Source: Crenothrix sp. D3
GTDB taxonomy: Bacteria > Pseudomonadota > Gammaproteobacteria > Methylococcales > Methylomonadaceae
Assembly (NCBI GenBank): GCA_002134785.1
Contig: MBQZ01000029.1
Coordinates: forward strand, 62,001-126,000
Direction of reading: 5' to 3'
DNA: 64,000 nucleotides
This document shows, piece by piece, positions 1 through 9,652 of the stretch. How positions within the stretch are numbered: position 1 is the stretch's first letter; the number at the start of each line of letters is the position of its first letter. A model generated the notes under the pieces. It searched no databases and was not told the DNA's origin. It worked only from the letters and a program-made list of their open reading frames with translations. A program made the translations under genes and the position numbers.

Positions 1-1
1 C

Positions 2-28
2 AGGGCAACCACAAGGGATTGCCCCTAC
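2..28. repeat. 27-bp dispersed repeat, copy 1
   Basis: This 27-mer (starts AGGGCAACCACAAGGG, ends GCCCCTAC) recurs identically at 30651-30677 and, inverted, at 24412-24438. It lies just past the proS stop codon. All three copies are intergenic. Its function is unknown; it looks like half of a palindromic REP/MITE-type element. Confidence 0.85.
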
Positions 29-32
29 GAAA

Positions 33-1778
33 TTAAACCAACTTAGCTTTTAAGAATTCAACAATATCAGCCAGTGCAATCACTTCATTGTCACTGGCTG
101 TTCGGTCTTTGTATTCAACTGTGCCAGCATCCAAACCGCGATCGCCAACGATTAAATAATGGGGAATGCCAATCAGTTCCATATCAGCAAACATAAAACC
201 AGCGCGGACTTTTCTATCATCAAATAACACATCAAAACCAGCGGCAACTAAATCAGCATACAGTTGTTCAGCGGCTTCTTTTAGGCGTTCAGATTTGTGC
301 ATATTCATTGGGCAAATTGCTACTTGAAATGGCGCAATATTATTAGGCCAAACAATACCGTGGGCATCGTGATTTTGTTCAATTGCTGCCGCGACCACGC
401 GAGAAATACCAATGCCGTAACAGCCCATAATCATGGTTTGGTATTTACCACCTTCGTTAATAATACCTGCTTTCATGGATTCGCTGTATTTAGTACCCAG
501 TTGGAAAATATGCCCAACTTCGATACCACGCGCTAAAGTAATTTCACCTTGACCATCGGGGCTTTTATCGCCTGCAACCACATTGCGTAAATCGTGAAAG
601 TTAGCTTGTTCATAAAAGGCTTTAGTTTTTGGATCAGCCGTCCAGTTGCAACCGCGTAAATGAAAACCCGCTTCATTCGCACCGCAGACAAAATCACTCA
701 AATATTTAACCGAATGGTCAAACAAACACGCATGAGCTGCATCTAATTTAGGGCCTAAAAAGCCTGCGCCACAGCCGTGATGTGCGGTAATTTCTTCGTC
801 AGTGGCTAAACGAAATTCACCGATAATTTTACGCGTTTTAATTTCATTAAGTTCATGATCGCCGCGTAAGAATAAGTCATAAAAAGTTTCTTTAATGACG
901 TTGCCTTCGTCATCACGCTGCATTTGCATAATAGCGAGGGTTTTTAAAATGCGTTGCGCGGGGACGTTTAAAAATTCACTGACTTCGGCGATGGTTTTTT
1001 GCGTGGGTGTAGCCACTTTTTCATACGGTTCAGCGGGTGCGGCTAAGGTTTGTTCTTCCAATAACGCGGTGGCACTTTCGACATTTGCCGCATAATCGCT
1101 ACCCGTAGAAAAGGCAATCGCATCTTCGCCAGATTCTGCTAATACATGAAATTCATGCGAAATCGCTCCACCAATTGAACCAGAATCGGCAATCACCGCA
1201 CGGTAATTTAGACCTAATTTATCAAAAATAGAGCTGTAGGCTGCGTACATGACATCGTAGGTTTCTTGCAAGGATTCCTGCGTTAAATGAAACGAGTAAG
1301 CATCTTTCATGATGAATTCGCGTGAACGCATGACACCGAAACGCGGGCGAATTTCATCACGGAATTTGGTTTGAATCTGATAGTAAGTGATGGGCAGTTG
1401 TTTGTAACTTTTCAATTCATGACGTGCCAAATCGGTGATGATTTCTTCGTGTGTTGGCCCTAAGCAAAAATCGCGTTCATGACGGTCTTTTAAGCGTGCC
1501 AATTCTGGGCCGTAATGTTGCCAGCGTCCTGTTTCTTGCCATAATTCCGCAGGTTGTAAGGCAGGCATTAACACTTCTAACGCACCCGCTTTTTCCATTT
1601 CTTCGCGGGTAATTTTTTCGACTTTGCGTAATACGCGCAGTCCTAACGGTAGCCAACTATATAAACCAGCGGCAAGTTTACGAATCAAGCCCGCACGAAT
1701 CATCAATTGATGACTAGCAATTTCAGCATCGGAGGGAGTTTCTTTGACGGTATTAAGAGGAAATTGAGAGGTACGCAT
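33..1778 (-). CDS. proS: Prolyl-tRNA synthetase
   Basis: Charges tRNA-Pro with proline in the cytoplasm. The 581-aa length fits the bacterial type (about 570 aa). The class II catalytic core is visible: FCLGPTHEE near residues 104-112 (motif 2 region), [17 protein letters not shown] after it, and motif 3 GCYGIGISR near residue 450. Between motifs 2 and 3, roughly residues 230-390, lies the inserted YbaK-like editing domain that hydrolyses misacylated Ala-tRNA-Pro. The C-terminal anticodon-binding domain follows ([20 protein letters not shown]). It is a single gene facing left, with no obvious operon partner in the window. The start is the ATG giving MRTSQFPL, the usual N-terminus in this family. 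Confidence 0.97.
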   Translation of the reverse strand: MRTSQFPLNTVKETPSDAEIASHQLMIRAGLIRKLAAGLYSWLPLGLRVLRKVEKITREEMEKAGALEVLMPALQPAELWQETGRWQHYGPELARLKDRHERDFCLGPTHEEIITDLARHELKSYKQLPITYYQIQTKFRDEIRPRFGVMRSREFIMKDAYSFHLTQESLQETYDVMYAAYSSIFDKLGLNYRAVIADSGSIGGAISHEFHVLAESGEDAIAFSTGSDYAANVESATALLEEQTLAAPAEPYEKVATPTQKTIAEVSEFLNVPAQRILKTLAIMQMQRDDEGNVIKETFYDLFLRGDHELNEIKTRKIIGEFRLATDEEITAHHGCGAGFLGPKLDAAHACLFDHSVKYLSDFVCGANEAGFHLRGCNWTADPKTKAFYEQANFHDLRNVVAGDKSPDGQGEITLARGIEVGHIFQLGTKYSESMKAGIINEGGKYQTMIMGCYGIGISRVVAAAIEQNHDAHGIVWPNNIAPFQVAICPMNMHKSERLKEAAEQLYADLVAAGFDVLFDDRKVRAGFMFADMELIGIPHYLIVGDRGLDAGTVEYKDRTASDNEVIALADIVEFLKAKLV

Positions 1779-1982
1779 GATTGATTTAAGAAAATGAAAA
1801 AGGGCTATTTTACAGATTTAATAGGCGTTACACAGAGCGTTTTTAACTAAGCATCAAAATCAGCGCACTCGAAAGTGACTTTATTGTCAGGTTTTCATTG
1901 CTGTTTTTCTTGCTGAAAGCGTGTATTATCCTGTTTCACTTAAAGATAATAATGCTATTAATACAAAATTCGAGGAGTCGTC

Positions 1983-2189
1983 ATGGGTGAAATTATTGAG
2001 CTGTTAGTCATCATGTTAATTATTGCGACGGTTGCATTCGCGCCGTTAGCCTATTTTATTCACAAATATACCCAAAAAAATGGGCAACCTTTTGGTGAGA
2101 CTGAACCACACGGTGATAGCCCATCATTGGTTAATGACTTAGCAGAAACCGCTATTCATTTTGTTAAAAGCAAATTGGGTAAAAAATAA
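1983..2189 (+). CDS. Small single-pass membrane protein
   Basis: A 68-aa protein with one clear N-terminal membrane segment (about residues 5-27, IIELLVIMLIIATVAFAPLA) followed by a polar tail ending KSKLGKK. A good ribosome site (GAGGAG, 5 nt before ATG) supports it as a real gene. I do not recognise the family. It is monocistronic and convergent with moeB; a 33-bp hairpin at 2201-2233 separates the two genes and probably terminates both. Confidence 0.7.
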   Translation: MGEIIELLVIMLIIATVAFAPLAYFIHKYTQKNGQPFGETEPHGDSPSLVNDLAETAIHFVKSKLGKK

Positions 2190-2200
2190 TTGCCTTCAAT

Positions 2201-2233
2201 AGACCTTTCAGGTTTTAAAAACATGAAAGGTCT
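2201..2233. terminator. 33-bp hairpin, probable bidirectional terminator
   Basis: A palindrome with arms AGACCTTTCAGGTTTT and AAAACATGAAAGGTCT (one mismatch) around a single central base. It lies between convergent genes and contains the moeB stop codon. A close relative of the same length sits at 44541-44573, so this is also a member of a dispersed repeat family. Confidence 0.7.
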
Positions 2234-2970
2234 CCACACGTTGGGCAGTTTGTATTCTTACGCAATCGCATGGTGTTGATTTCCATCGTTAAGCCGTCAA
2301 TTAACAATAACCGCCCCGTCAACGTTTCACCAATCCCCATAATTAGCTTCATGGCTTCCATTGCTTGTATGCTACCAATAATGCCCGTAATTGGCGCAAT
2401 CACGCCATTGGTCGCACAATTTTGTAATTCTTCACCGTCACTGGTATATAAGCAGTTATAGCAAGGGCTATTATTCTGCCCTGAAGTAAATACTGACACC
2501 TGCCCTTCAAAACGAATCGCCGCGCCTGATACTAACGGTGTTTGCTGTTTAACACACGCCTGATTGATTGCAAAACGGGTGCTGAAATTATCACTACAAT
2601 CTAAGACTACGTCCGCATTCATTACTTCTTTATCTAACAACTCACCTTCCAAGCGTTGTTGCACCGCGTGAACGTCAACGTCGGGATTTAATTTTTTCAG
2701 CGTTTCATGGGTTGAAATTGCTTTTCCTGTCCCAACATCGGCGGTGTAGTGAGCAATCTGTCTCTGTAAATTGGATAAATCGACGGTGTCATTATCATAA
2801 ATTGTGATATTACCGACACCTGCCGCAGCTAAATAAATAGCAGCAGGTGAACCGAGTCCACCAGCACCAACAATTAACACCTTAGCGTTAAGGAGTTGTT
2901 GTTGTCCCGCTATATCAATCTGCGGCAACATGATTTGACGGCTGTATCTCAGTAGTTGGTTGTCATTCAT
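2215..2970 (-). CDS. moeB: Molybdopterin-synthase adenylyltransferase (MoeB/ThiF/HesA family)
   Basis: E1-like enzyme that adenylates the C-terminal glycine of a small sulfur-carrier protein (MoaD, possibly ThiS) with ATP. At 251 aa it has the usual family length. Visible features are the nucleotide-binding loop VLIVGAGGLGSPAAIYLAAAGVG (about residues 31-52), DNDTVDLSNLQRQI, DCSDNFSTRF, and the zinc-binding pairs CYNC and CPTC near the C-terminus. No rhodanese domain follows. MoeB and ThiF cannot be told apart with certainty here because no moa or thi genes are adjacent. The stop codon lies inside the 2201-2233 hairpin. Confidence 0.88.
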   Translation of the reverse strand: MNDNQLLRYSRQIMLPQIDIAGQQQLLNAKVLIVGAGGLGSPAAIYLAAAGVGNITIYDNDTVDLSNLQRQIAHYTADVGTGKAISTHETLKKLNPDVDVHAVQQRLEGELLDKEVMNADVVLDCSDNFSTRFAINQACVKQQTPLVSGAAIRFEGQVSVFTSGQNNSPCYNCLYTSDGEELQNCATNGVIAPITGIIGSIQAMEAMKLIMGIGETLTGRLLLIDGLTMEINTMRLRKNTNCPTCGDLSCF

Positions 2971-3044
2971 AAGTCATATTTTTTGAGTAAGGTGATGCCA
3001 TGATAATGCCAAAGAACGTAACAGAGTGCAAAAGCTGATTAACA

Positions 3045-3074
3045 TTAGCACTCTCTAGCAGAGAGTGCTAAAAT
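3045..3074 (+). promoter_or_regulatory. CIRCE operator overlapping a groES promoter
   Basis: TTAGCACTC, 9 nt, GAGTGCTAA at 3045-3071 matches the CIRCE consensus perfectly; this is the HrcA repressor site. A promoter can be read across it, with -35 TTAGCA (3045-3050) and -10 TAAAAT (3069-3074) at 18-nt spacing, so HrcA binding would cover RNA polymerase's site. hrcA itself is at 16570 in this window. The promoter reading is inference; the operator is directly visible. Confidence 0.95.
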
Positions 3075-3114
3075 CAACCCAATTTGTAATTTAACTAAAT
3101 CTTAGGAGCTATAA

Positions 3115-3402
3115 ATGAATATACGTCCATTACATGACCGCGTTATTGTTAAACGTCTTGAAGAAGAAACTAAAACCGCTGGCGGTATCGTTCTTCCTGG
3201 TTCAGCAGCAGAAAAACCAAGCCAAGGTATCGTATTAGCAGTCGGCACAGGCAAAGCCTTAGACAACGGTACGGTTCGCCCTGTTGATGTGAAAGTCGGC
3301 GATAAAGTGTTGTTCGGTAAATACGCAGGTAACGAAGTGAAAGTTGACGGTGAAGACCTTATCGTTATGCGTGAAGAAGACATCATGGGTGTTTTAGGTT
3401 AA
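3115..3402 (+). CDS. groES: Co-chaperonin GroES
   Basis: The 95-aa cap of the GroEL chamber. It begins [18 protein letters not shown], has the mobile loop [14 protein letters not shown] (about residues 18-31) that contacts GroEL, and ends [15 protein letters not shown]. Length and sequence are typical. An AGGAG ribosome site precedes the ATG. It is the first gene of a groES-groEL operon with an 83-nt gap, under the CIRCE operator at 3045-3071, and is therefore expected to be derepressed by heat or by titration of GroEL. Confidence 0.98.
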   Translation: MNIRPLHDRVIVKRLEEETKTAGGIVLPGSAAEKPSQGIVLAVGTGKALDNGTVRPVDVKVGDKVLFGKYAGNEVKVDGEDLIVMREEDIMGVLG

Positions 3403-3476
3403 GCCTGAACCCTTTAATCATCATAACTTTGGAATAAAAAATCATGATTTTTTACTCCACCAAACAACTTAATTAG

Positions 3477-5135
<1,659 letters not shown>

Positions 5136-5170
5136 TCGTGCGGCTTTAACGCCTCCGTTTTGAAATAGAA

Positions 5171-5202
5171 GCCTCGATTGTGTATGCAATCGGGGCTTTT
5201 TT
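5171..5202 (+). terminator. Rho-independent terminator of groESL
   Basis: Stem GCCTCGATTG / CAATCGGGGC (one G-T pair), loop TGTATG, followed by six T residues. It ends 67 nt after the groEL stop codon. Confidence 0.9.
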
Positions 5203-5251
5203 GTTATCATGGACTTTGCACTTTCGTGAAAATATCTAACGGATTTTTAAA

Positions 5252-5524
5252 ATGAAAATAAATGTACTAATTCTTGTGCTACTTGTTGTGCCATGCGTCT
5301 CTTGGGCGGATGATAATTCTGATTTTGGTGCGAAACCATTACAAGAATACGATAACCAACAAAATAAGCTTATATTGCTTCAACAATTTTACGATACTGC
5401 CCGTTCTAAAGCATTGGATTTTAAAATGCAAGTTGATAAATTAACTGAAGAAAATAGAAAATTAACTGAAGAAAATGAAAAATTAAAAACACAATTAAAA
5501 GAAAAAGAAGGGGGAGGCAATTAA
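5252..5524 (+). CDS. Secreted coiled-coil small protein
   Basis: A 90-aa protein with a cleavable signal peptide (about residues 1-19, ending CVSWA) and a C-terminal coiled coil built on a near-perfect heptad, KLTEENRKLTEENEKLKTQL, ending in a GGG-containing tail. Its TAA stop overlaps the next gene's ATG by one base (TAATG), so the two are translationally coupled. I do not recognise the family. The pairing of a periplasmic coiled coil with a two-TM partner suggests an envelope complex, which is inference. Confidence 0.7.
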   Translation: MKINVLILVLLVVPCVSWADDNSDFGAKPLQEYDNQQNKLILLQQFYDTARSKALDFKMQVDKLTEENRKLTEENEKLKTQLKEKEGGGN

Positions 5525-5961
5525 TGGCAACTAACGATACATATGAAAAAATAGCACAAGATATTCTTCCGCCAAGTGCCAAAATAATTGCTCAACAATC
5601 AGAGCAATTGACATCATTTAATTCAACAGCTTTCATTGTACTGAGTGGATCACTTCTTATTCTTGGTATTATTGTTTTATTTTCAATGACCTACCTTATT
5701 AAGAATGGAAAAGAGCCTACAGAAATACTAAAAGCATATGGAATTCCATTGATTATAATTTCTGCCGTTTTAATGGCTGTCAGTGGTTTTGGTGTAAGAG
5801 ATATGTCCCCTGTTATTGGTTTACTAGGTACTGTAGCTGGCTACCTTTTAGGTAGAACAGATGCAGAAATTCTTAAACAACAAAAAACACACGAAATTGT
5901 GAAAGCTAAAACAGAAGACGATCCTCAAAAGCTTAATCAAAAAAAAGCTGATGACACTTGA
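5524..5961 (+). CDS. Two-pass membrane protein coupled to the coiled-coil protein
   Basis: A 145-aa protein with two hydrophobic spans, about residues 36-59 (TAFIVLSGSLLILGIIVLFS) and 76-95 (IPLIIISAVLMAVSGFGV), plus a possible third short one at VIGLLGTVAGYLLG. The tail is charged and Lys-rich. The start codon overlaps the upstream stop (TAATG), so it probably interacts with or depends on the 90-aa protein. No family was recognised. No terminator is obvious; palindromic repeats follow. Confidence 0.7.
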   Translation: MATNDTYEKIAQDILPPSAKIIAQQSEQLTSFNSTAFIVLSGSLLILGIIVLFSMTYLIKNGKEPTEILKAYGIPLIIISAVLMAVSGFGVRDMSPVIGLLGTVAGYLLGRTDAEILKQQKTHEIVKAKTEDDPQKLNQKKADDT

Positions 5962-6030
5962 AGCAAGCCCTGTAGGTTTAATCATACAAGGGTGGGCAAA
6001 CGGCTTTATCGTTTGCCCACGCAGCGAGTG

Positions 6031-6111
6031 CATAGGATGTGCTGAGGTACGAAGCGCATCGTTCGAGTTATGACGCGAATGATGCGCCTCCTATCGTCGG
6101 CACATCCTATG
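6031..6111. repeat. Long imperfect palindrome (CATAGGATGTGC family)
   Basis: An 81-bp imperfect inverted repeat: CATAGGATGTGC at the left and GCACATCCTATG at the right, with further pairing inside (GCGCATCGTTCG with CGAATGATGCGC). A degenerate relative lies at about 8433-8490. Together with 6124-6240 it fills the 5962-6267 intergenic gap, where I see no gene. Confidence 0.8.
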
Positions 6112-6123
6112 TCGTTGTAGCCC

Positions 6124-6240
6124 TGTAGGTCGGAATAAGCCTTATTGAGCGGGAGCGAAATAATGCGTTTCGACATTTCCATGAGTTGTCGGAAACACCC
6201 ACCCTGCGCTATCGCTTGGGTGGGTTTATTCCGACCTACA
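6124..6240. repeat. Palindromic repeat (TGTAGGTCGGAATAA family), copy 1
   Basis: Ends in the inverted arms TGTAGGTCGGAATAAGCC and GGGTTTATTCCGACCTACA, with an inner hairpin (ACCCACCCTGCGC ... GGGTGGGT). A diverged second copy lies at about 9931-10057. The size (117 bp), palindromic ends and intergenic position suggest a MITE or REP-type element. Confidence 0.8.
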
Positions 6241-6267
6241 AAACTACATAGGATAATGATATGGCAC

Positions 6268-6732
6268 TTACGTTTTCATGCCAAATTTGTTTTGTAAATA
6301 GGCGTGGCGCGTATCGAAAATACGTTCAAGTTTATCTGCGATTAAAGCCCTGTTTATAAGCTGTCCTAACCAGCCTAAAGGCATGGCATAAAACATAATA
6401 TCTTCCAGCAAAATACCGTTTTGCTGTTCAGTTAAACACACCTCGTGACTCCAGAATTTGAATGGCCCAATACGTTGTTCATACACAAAACGTTTTGGCT
6501 CATCGCAATGACTTACTTCTGACAACCAACTCATCGGTATGCCGAATACTGCTTTCATTTGATAGCTAATCATAAGCCCTGCATAAATTTTTTCGGGGAC
6601 TTTTGAGGTGATGGTGACATGAAAAAAATCAGGGGTAATGTCATTCAAATGATAGGGCGATGAAAAAAATGACCATGCGTCCTGAACTGTCATAGTGAGC
6701 GTTTGCTGCCGATAAAGCTGATAAATTTTCAT
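6268..6732 (-). CDS. SRPBCC-family ligand-binding protein
   Basis: A 154-aa single-domain protein resembling the START/SRPBCC (polyketide cyclase/dehydrase-like) fold: N-terminal strand YQLYRQQTLTMTVQDAWSFF, helix, FHVTITSKVPEKIYAGLMISY, then WLSEVSHCDEPKRFVYEQR. The family binds hydrophobic ligands; the ligand here is unknown. Its ATG overlaps the SOUL gene's stop (ATGA), giving a coupled operon with the haem-binding SOUL lipoprotein. The assignment is by overall pattern, so the function is open. Confidence 0.75.
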   Translation of the reverse strand: MKIYQLYRQQTLTMTVQDAWSFFSSPYHLNDITPDFFHVTITSKVPEKIYAGLMISYQMKAVFGIPMSWLSEVSHCDEPKRFVYEQRIGPFKFWSHEVCLTEQQNGILLEDIMFYAMPLGWLGQLINRALIADKLERIFDTRHAYLQNKFGMKT

Positions 6733-7349
6733 AGGTCAATATCAATGTGTACTTCATTGCGCCGCAGAAACGACAGTGTCCAAGGTGGGTCGTAAGCCGC
6801 AGAACGCGGTGCGGAAACAGCCTTGTAGTTGTGCTTGCTTAACCATGTTGTTAATTCTTCAGCTTTGTCGTCAATAGCCTGTTCAGATAAGCTACCCGTG
6901 TATTTAATCACCGCCACTTTTTTTTCTGGTATCTCTTTAATCAATACAGCCGAATCAAGCGGTATGGGTGCAGTGGCTACTGAATAACCTTGTGGCAATA
7001 CAAAAGCCATCGACCAAACAGTCCCTGATTTTTGCTGCATAACAGGCGCGGTCATAGCAATAGTTTCTGCTGTTTGCTGTTGAATAACAGGGGCTGTCAT
7101 GTCTATTTTTTGTTGTTTTTTATTGTTGCCGAAAATATATCCAGCAAGGCGTTGAAAGCCCTGACTACTGCTGTCTTTATAATCCGCATTGACCTCAGTT
7201 TGCGCTATCACCAATGCGGGATACTGCCTAATTTCAATAGTATCGTACTGCTTAAGCACTTGATAAATCGGTTCTTGTGTCGTGCGTATGCCCACGATAT
7301 TACAACTGGCTAGAAAAATTGAACTTAAAATACTGATTAATTTTTTCAT
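6729..7349 (-). CDS. SOUL-family haem-binding lipoprotein
   Basis: A 206-aa protein with a lipoprotein signal (lipobox LASC, Cys at about residue 16), so probably anchored in a membrane facing the periplasm. The SOUL/HBP signature repeats are clear: IDMTAPVIQQ, IAMTAPVMQQ, then a WSMAFVLPQGYS segment and an RSAAYDPPWTLSFLRRNEV ending. SOUL proteins bind haem or tetrapyrroles. It lies 27 nt downstream of a 48-aa membrane protein gene and overlaps the SRPBCC gene by 4 nt, so the three genes form an operon. Confidence 0.88.
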   Translation of the reverse strand: MKKLISILSSIFLASCNIVGIRTTQEPIYQVLKQYDTIEIRQYPALVIAQTEVNADYKDSSSQGFQRLAGYIFGNNKKQQKIDMTAPVIQQQTAETIAMTAPVMQQKSGTVWSMAFVLPQGYSVATAPIPLDSAVLIKEIPEKKVAVIKYTGSLSEQAIDDKAEELTTWLSKHNYKAVSAPRSAAYDPPWTLSFLRRNEVHIDIDL

Positions 7350-7376
7350 CGAATAGCCTTATTAAATTAAAAACCA

Positions 7377-7523
7377 TTATTCAGCCGATTTTTTTCTGCG
7401 CCAAATAAAAAAACCAACCGCAGCGACTGCGACGACTAAAAGCAATATTAAAAGTGGATATTCGTAAAACATTTCAATAACCGCGCCCATTCCGTGTGAC
7501 GTACCGCGATAATATGGCCCCAT
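7377..7523 (-). CDS. 48-aa single-pass membrane protein
   Basis: Starts MGPYYRGTSHGMGAVIEM, has one membrane helix at about residues 23-41 (PLLILLLVVAVAAVGFFIW) and ends RRKKSAE (positive-inside, C-terminus in the cytoplasm). A strong ribosome site, AGGAG 7 nt before ATG, supports translation. It is first in the operon with the SOUL lipoprotein and SRPBCC protein. I do not recognise it; it may be a small membrane partner of the SOUL protein. Confidence 0.65.
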   Translation of the reverse strand: MGPYYRGTSHGMGAVIEMFYEYPLLILLLVVAVAAVGFFIWRRKKSAE

Positions 7524-7603
7524 GATGTTTCTCCTGTTTCAGAATGTTTTGTATTTTAATGATTATGTACTGTAACGCAGTAATATGTCATCTATGTTTT
7601 CTC

Positions 7604-7617
7604 GTTCCCAAGCTCTG
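7604..7617. repeat. Solo half of the GTTCCCAAGCTCTG repeat
   Basis: The sequence GTTCCCAAGCTCTG matches the terminal arm of the palindromic element at 48184-48295 but has no partner arm nearby. It lies between two leftward genes. Confidence 0.45.
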
Positions 7618-7647
7618 TCCCTCTTTACGCGTTGCTTAAAAAAGAAA

Positions 7648-8328
7648 TCAATAAGGCGGTTCAGCAGGGCCTTCATAACCACACATACCCATGCGTGGCG
7701 AATTAACTAACTCAATAGGCTCGCCGTAATCATCATGCGGGTGGTTTTTGGCGTGTTCATCGCATAAGAAACCACTCTCATCATGTTCAGAAATACATTC
7801 CTCGCATAACCATCGGGCGGTTTGTTCACATTCCATACAAGTAGAGACTGGCATTTCATTCCGTGCCATGAGCATAATCGGATGTTTGGTTAACGGTTTG
7901 CCTGTGCGTTTGCCGACAACTTTAATCAGTGTTTCCGAAGACGTTCCAAAATCGTAAATATGTACCAATTCGCTACTGCGCTCAAAAATACTCTGCACAG
8001 ATTTCGACATGGCAATTTCATTGCCACTCCAGCCGCCAATTGAGAATTGGCTCAAATGACCGCAACACTCCAGCCAAATGCCTCGCAAATACTCATCCAA
8101 TTTTTTTAATTTCGCATTACCATTTATTTCTAGGTGCAACCAGAAGTCTTTCAAATAAAGGTCTTGAATAACCAGATGATACAAAGTCTCCTCTTTAGCG
8201 TTGCCAGCATTGGCGGTTTCAATGACTTCCTGATGTTTTTTACAGCCAGTGAGATGTTTAGTCATGCTACGTTTAGCGAATGCTTCGCCGCAAAATATGC
8301 AAGCACCGCGTGATTCTTTCTTTGCCAT
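7648..8328 (-). CDS. Zinc-ribbon, pRiA4b ORF-3-like protein
   Basis: A 226-aa protein from the ATG at 8328 (MAKKESRG), which has an AGGA ribosome site 8 nt upstream; an in-frame start further upstream at 8409 lacks one. It carries an N-terminal C2H2/C2HC-like finger (CIFCGEAF...H..GCKKH), a central region like the plasmid pRiA4b ORF-3 fold (HLVIQDLYLKDFWLHLEINGN read in parts, LDEYLRGIWLECCGHLSQF), and C-terminal Cys/His pairs (CMECEQTARWLCEECISEH, CDEH). Likely a metal-binding protein; the role is unknown. Confidence 0.7.
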   Translation of the reverse strand: MAKKESRGACIFCGEAFAKRSMTKHLTGCKKHQEVIETANAGNAKEETLYHLVIQDLYLKDFWLHLEINGNAKLKKLDEYLRGIWLECCGHLSQFSIGGWSGNEIAMSKSVQSIFERSSELVHIYDFGTSSETLIKVVGKRTGKPLTKHPIMLMARNEMPVSTCMECEQTARWLCEECISEHDESGFLCDEHAKNHPHDDYGEPIELVNSPRMGMCGYEGPAEPPY

Positions 8329-8432
8329 AGTGTTATTCCTACAAAATTTTAGTTTTATGGTGTGTATCTTGGACTCCTCTCCACTTCTGGCGGTGTCATA
8401 ATGCACCACTGAACACGATAAGACGCGCTAAC

Positions 8433-8490
8433 AGAGGATGTTCTACGGTACGAAGAAATATAACACGTCCTATCATCGACATTCTATAGG
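8433..8490. repeat. Degenerate CATAGGATGTGC-family repeat
   Basis: The sequence from AGGATGTTCTACGGTACGAAG to CCTATCATCGACATTCTAT, read in two arms, resembles the palindrome at 6031-6111 with many changes. It occupies part of the 8329-8707 gap, where I see no other feature. Confidence 0.5.
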
Positions 8491-8707
8491 CACTATTTGA
8501 CTAAATTTAATGTATTGTATGGCGTGGAGAATAACTGGGCTGAATTAATCACGATTAGCTCGCTGAAAAATGCAACGTGTTGTGCTAATTAGACATTTAG
8601 TTATTGGACATAGACAACAAGCTCTCCCAAGCTCTTACTTTTATAATCACAGGTGATTGGATTGTAATTCATGGGTTAAACATAATTTTTATATTTTGGA
8701 GAACATA

Positions 8708-8953
8708 ATGAAATCTGTAGTAAAAACTTTTATAGTCTTATCTTTGTTTTTGGTAACTGCGATTGCTTTTGCAGCTGATTCTGAAGAGATTTCAGCGCGT
8801 GTACAACAATTAGACAGCAACAAAGATGGCGGCGTTTCTATGGCTGAAGCCACAGCAGGTGATGCAACTCGCATTAAAAATAATTTTGAGAAACTGGATG
8901 CTAATAAAGATGGAAAAGTGACGGCAAAAGAAATTGAAGATGCAAAAAATTAA
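8708..8953 (+). CDS. Secreted EF-hand calcium-binding protein
   Basis: An 81-aa protein with a signal peptide (MKSVVKTFIVLSLFLVTAIA, cleavage after AFA) and two EF-hand loops: DSNKDGGVSMAE and DANKDGKVTAKE, each with the DxNxDG core and a Glu at loop position 12. The chosen start is the ATG at 8708, with GGAG upstream; a longer frame from 8657 would bury the signal peptide. It probably binds calcium in the periplasm. Monocistronic. Confidence 0.85.
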   Translation: MKSVVKTFIVLSLFLVTAIAFAADSEEISARVQQLDSNKDGGVSMAEATAGDATRIKNNFEKLDANKDGKVTAKEIEDAKN

Positions 8954-8962
8954 TTTGGTCAG

Positions 8963-9000
8963 CAAAGCCGGTCCTTATATTTTGTTGAAATAACGGTTAG
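8963..9000. repeat. 38-bp direct repeat, left copy
   Basis: CAAAGCCGGTCCTTATAT ... AACGGTTAG matches 9522-9559 at 35 of 38 positions in the same orientation. The two copies bracket the gene at 9156-9443. Confidence 0.85.
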
Positions 9001-9155
9001 CAAGCTGGTAGGTAGCGTCTTGCCACATAGAAAGCAAGCGATACACAACGGCATAGTTTGGGTTAAAAAGTTGCCTTGATCTTAGATTTAAGCCAACGGA
9101 TGACGTGATGTTTTGTGTCATTTAAGATGTCTAATATTTAGTTATGGAGAAAAAT

Positions 9156-9443
9156 ATGCCGAAATTCTCTTGGTATTGGTCTGAAAAGTCCCACAACGCA
9201 TGGGCAGATGTCAGAAAAATGGGAAGGTGGAAATTCATCCTCTACAATGGTGTAGTACGTTGGGGCGTGCCTATGTTTCTCGTTATGGCTTGTAGTCCTG
9301 TTTTTTTTGGTTTTCCCTATCGAATACAGCCTACTGGTTATTACTGGGTATGGCAGCCATTGCTCTGGGCAGTAATTGGGTTTCTTTATGGATTGTTCAC
9401 ATGGAGTGCATCAGAAAAATGGTTTCAGAAATATGACCAATAA
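9156..9443 (+). CDS. Two-pass membrane protein between direct repeats
   Basis: A 95-aa protein rich in Trp (PKFSWYWSEKSHNAWADV start) with two membrane spans, about residues 35-52 (GVPMFLVMACSPVFFGF) and 62-82 (WVWQPLLWAVIGFLYGLF). The start at 9156 is preferred over the ATG at 9144 because GGAG at 9146-9149 is spaced 6 nt from it. I do not recognise the family. The gene is flanked by 38-bp direct repeats at 8963 and 9522. Confidence 0.65.
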   Translation: MPKFSWYWSEKSHNAWADVRKMGRWKFILYNGVVRWGVPMFLVMACSPVFFGFPYRIQPTGYYWVWQPLLWAVIGFLYGLFTWSASEKWFQKYDQ

Positions 9444-9521
9444 GCCCCATAACCCAGTATATCCAAATGCACTCCGCGATGCTCCATACTGGCTACGCTA
9501 TTTATTCTGACGTACCCGCAA

Positions 9522-9559
9522 CAAAGCCAGTCCTTATATCTTGCTGAAATAACGGTTAG
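9522..9559. repeat. 38-bp direct repeat, right copy
   Basis: Second copy of the 8963-9000 repeat (35/38 identical). The sequences outside the repeat share no further similarity. Confidence 0.85.
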
Positions 9560-9652
9560 AATAATCATTCGAGTTTGCCCCTATTGGTTCACTACGGGAC
9601 TGACCGAGTTACATTAATTTTTTGAATCACCATTCAAGCTAAAGAGGTCATT

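Noticed and set aside
8963-9559. Integron cassette with attC sites
   Set aside because: The repeats lack the RYYYAAC/GTTRRRY core pair and are direct, not imperfectly palindromic.
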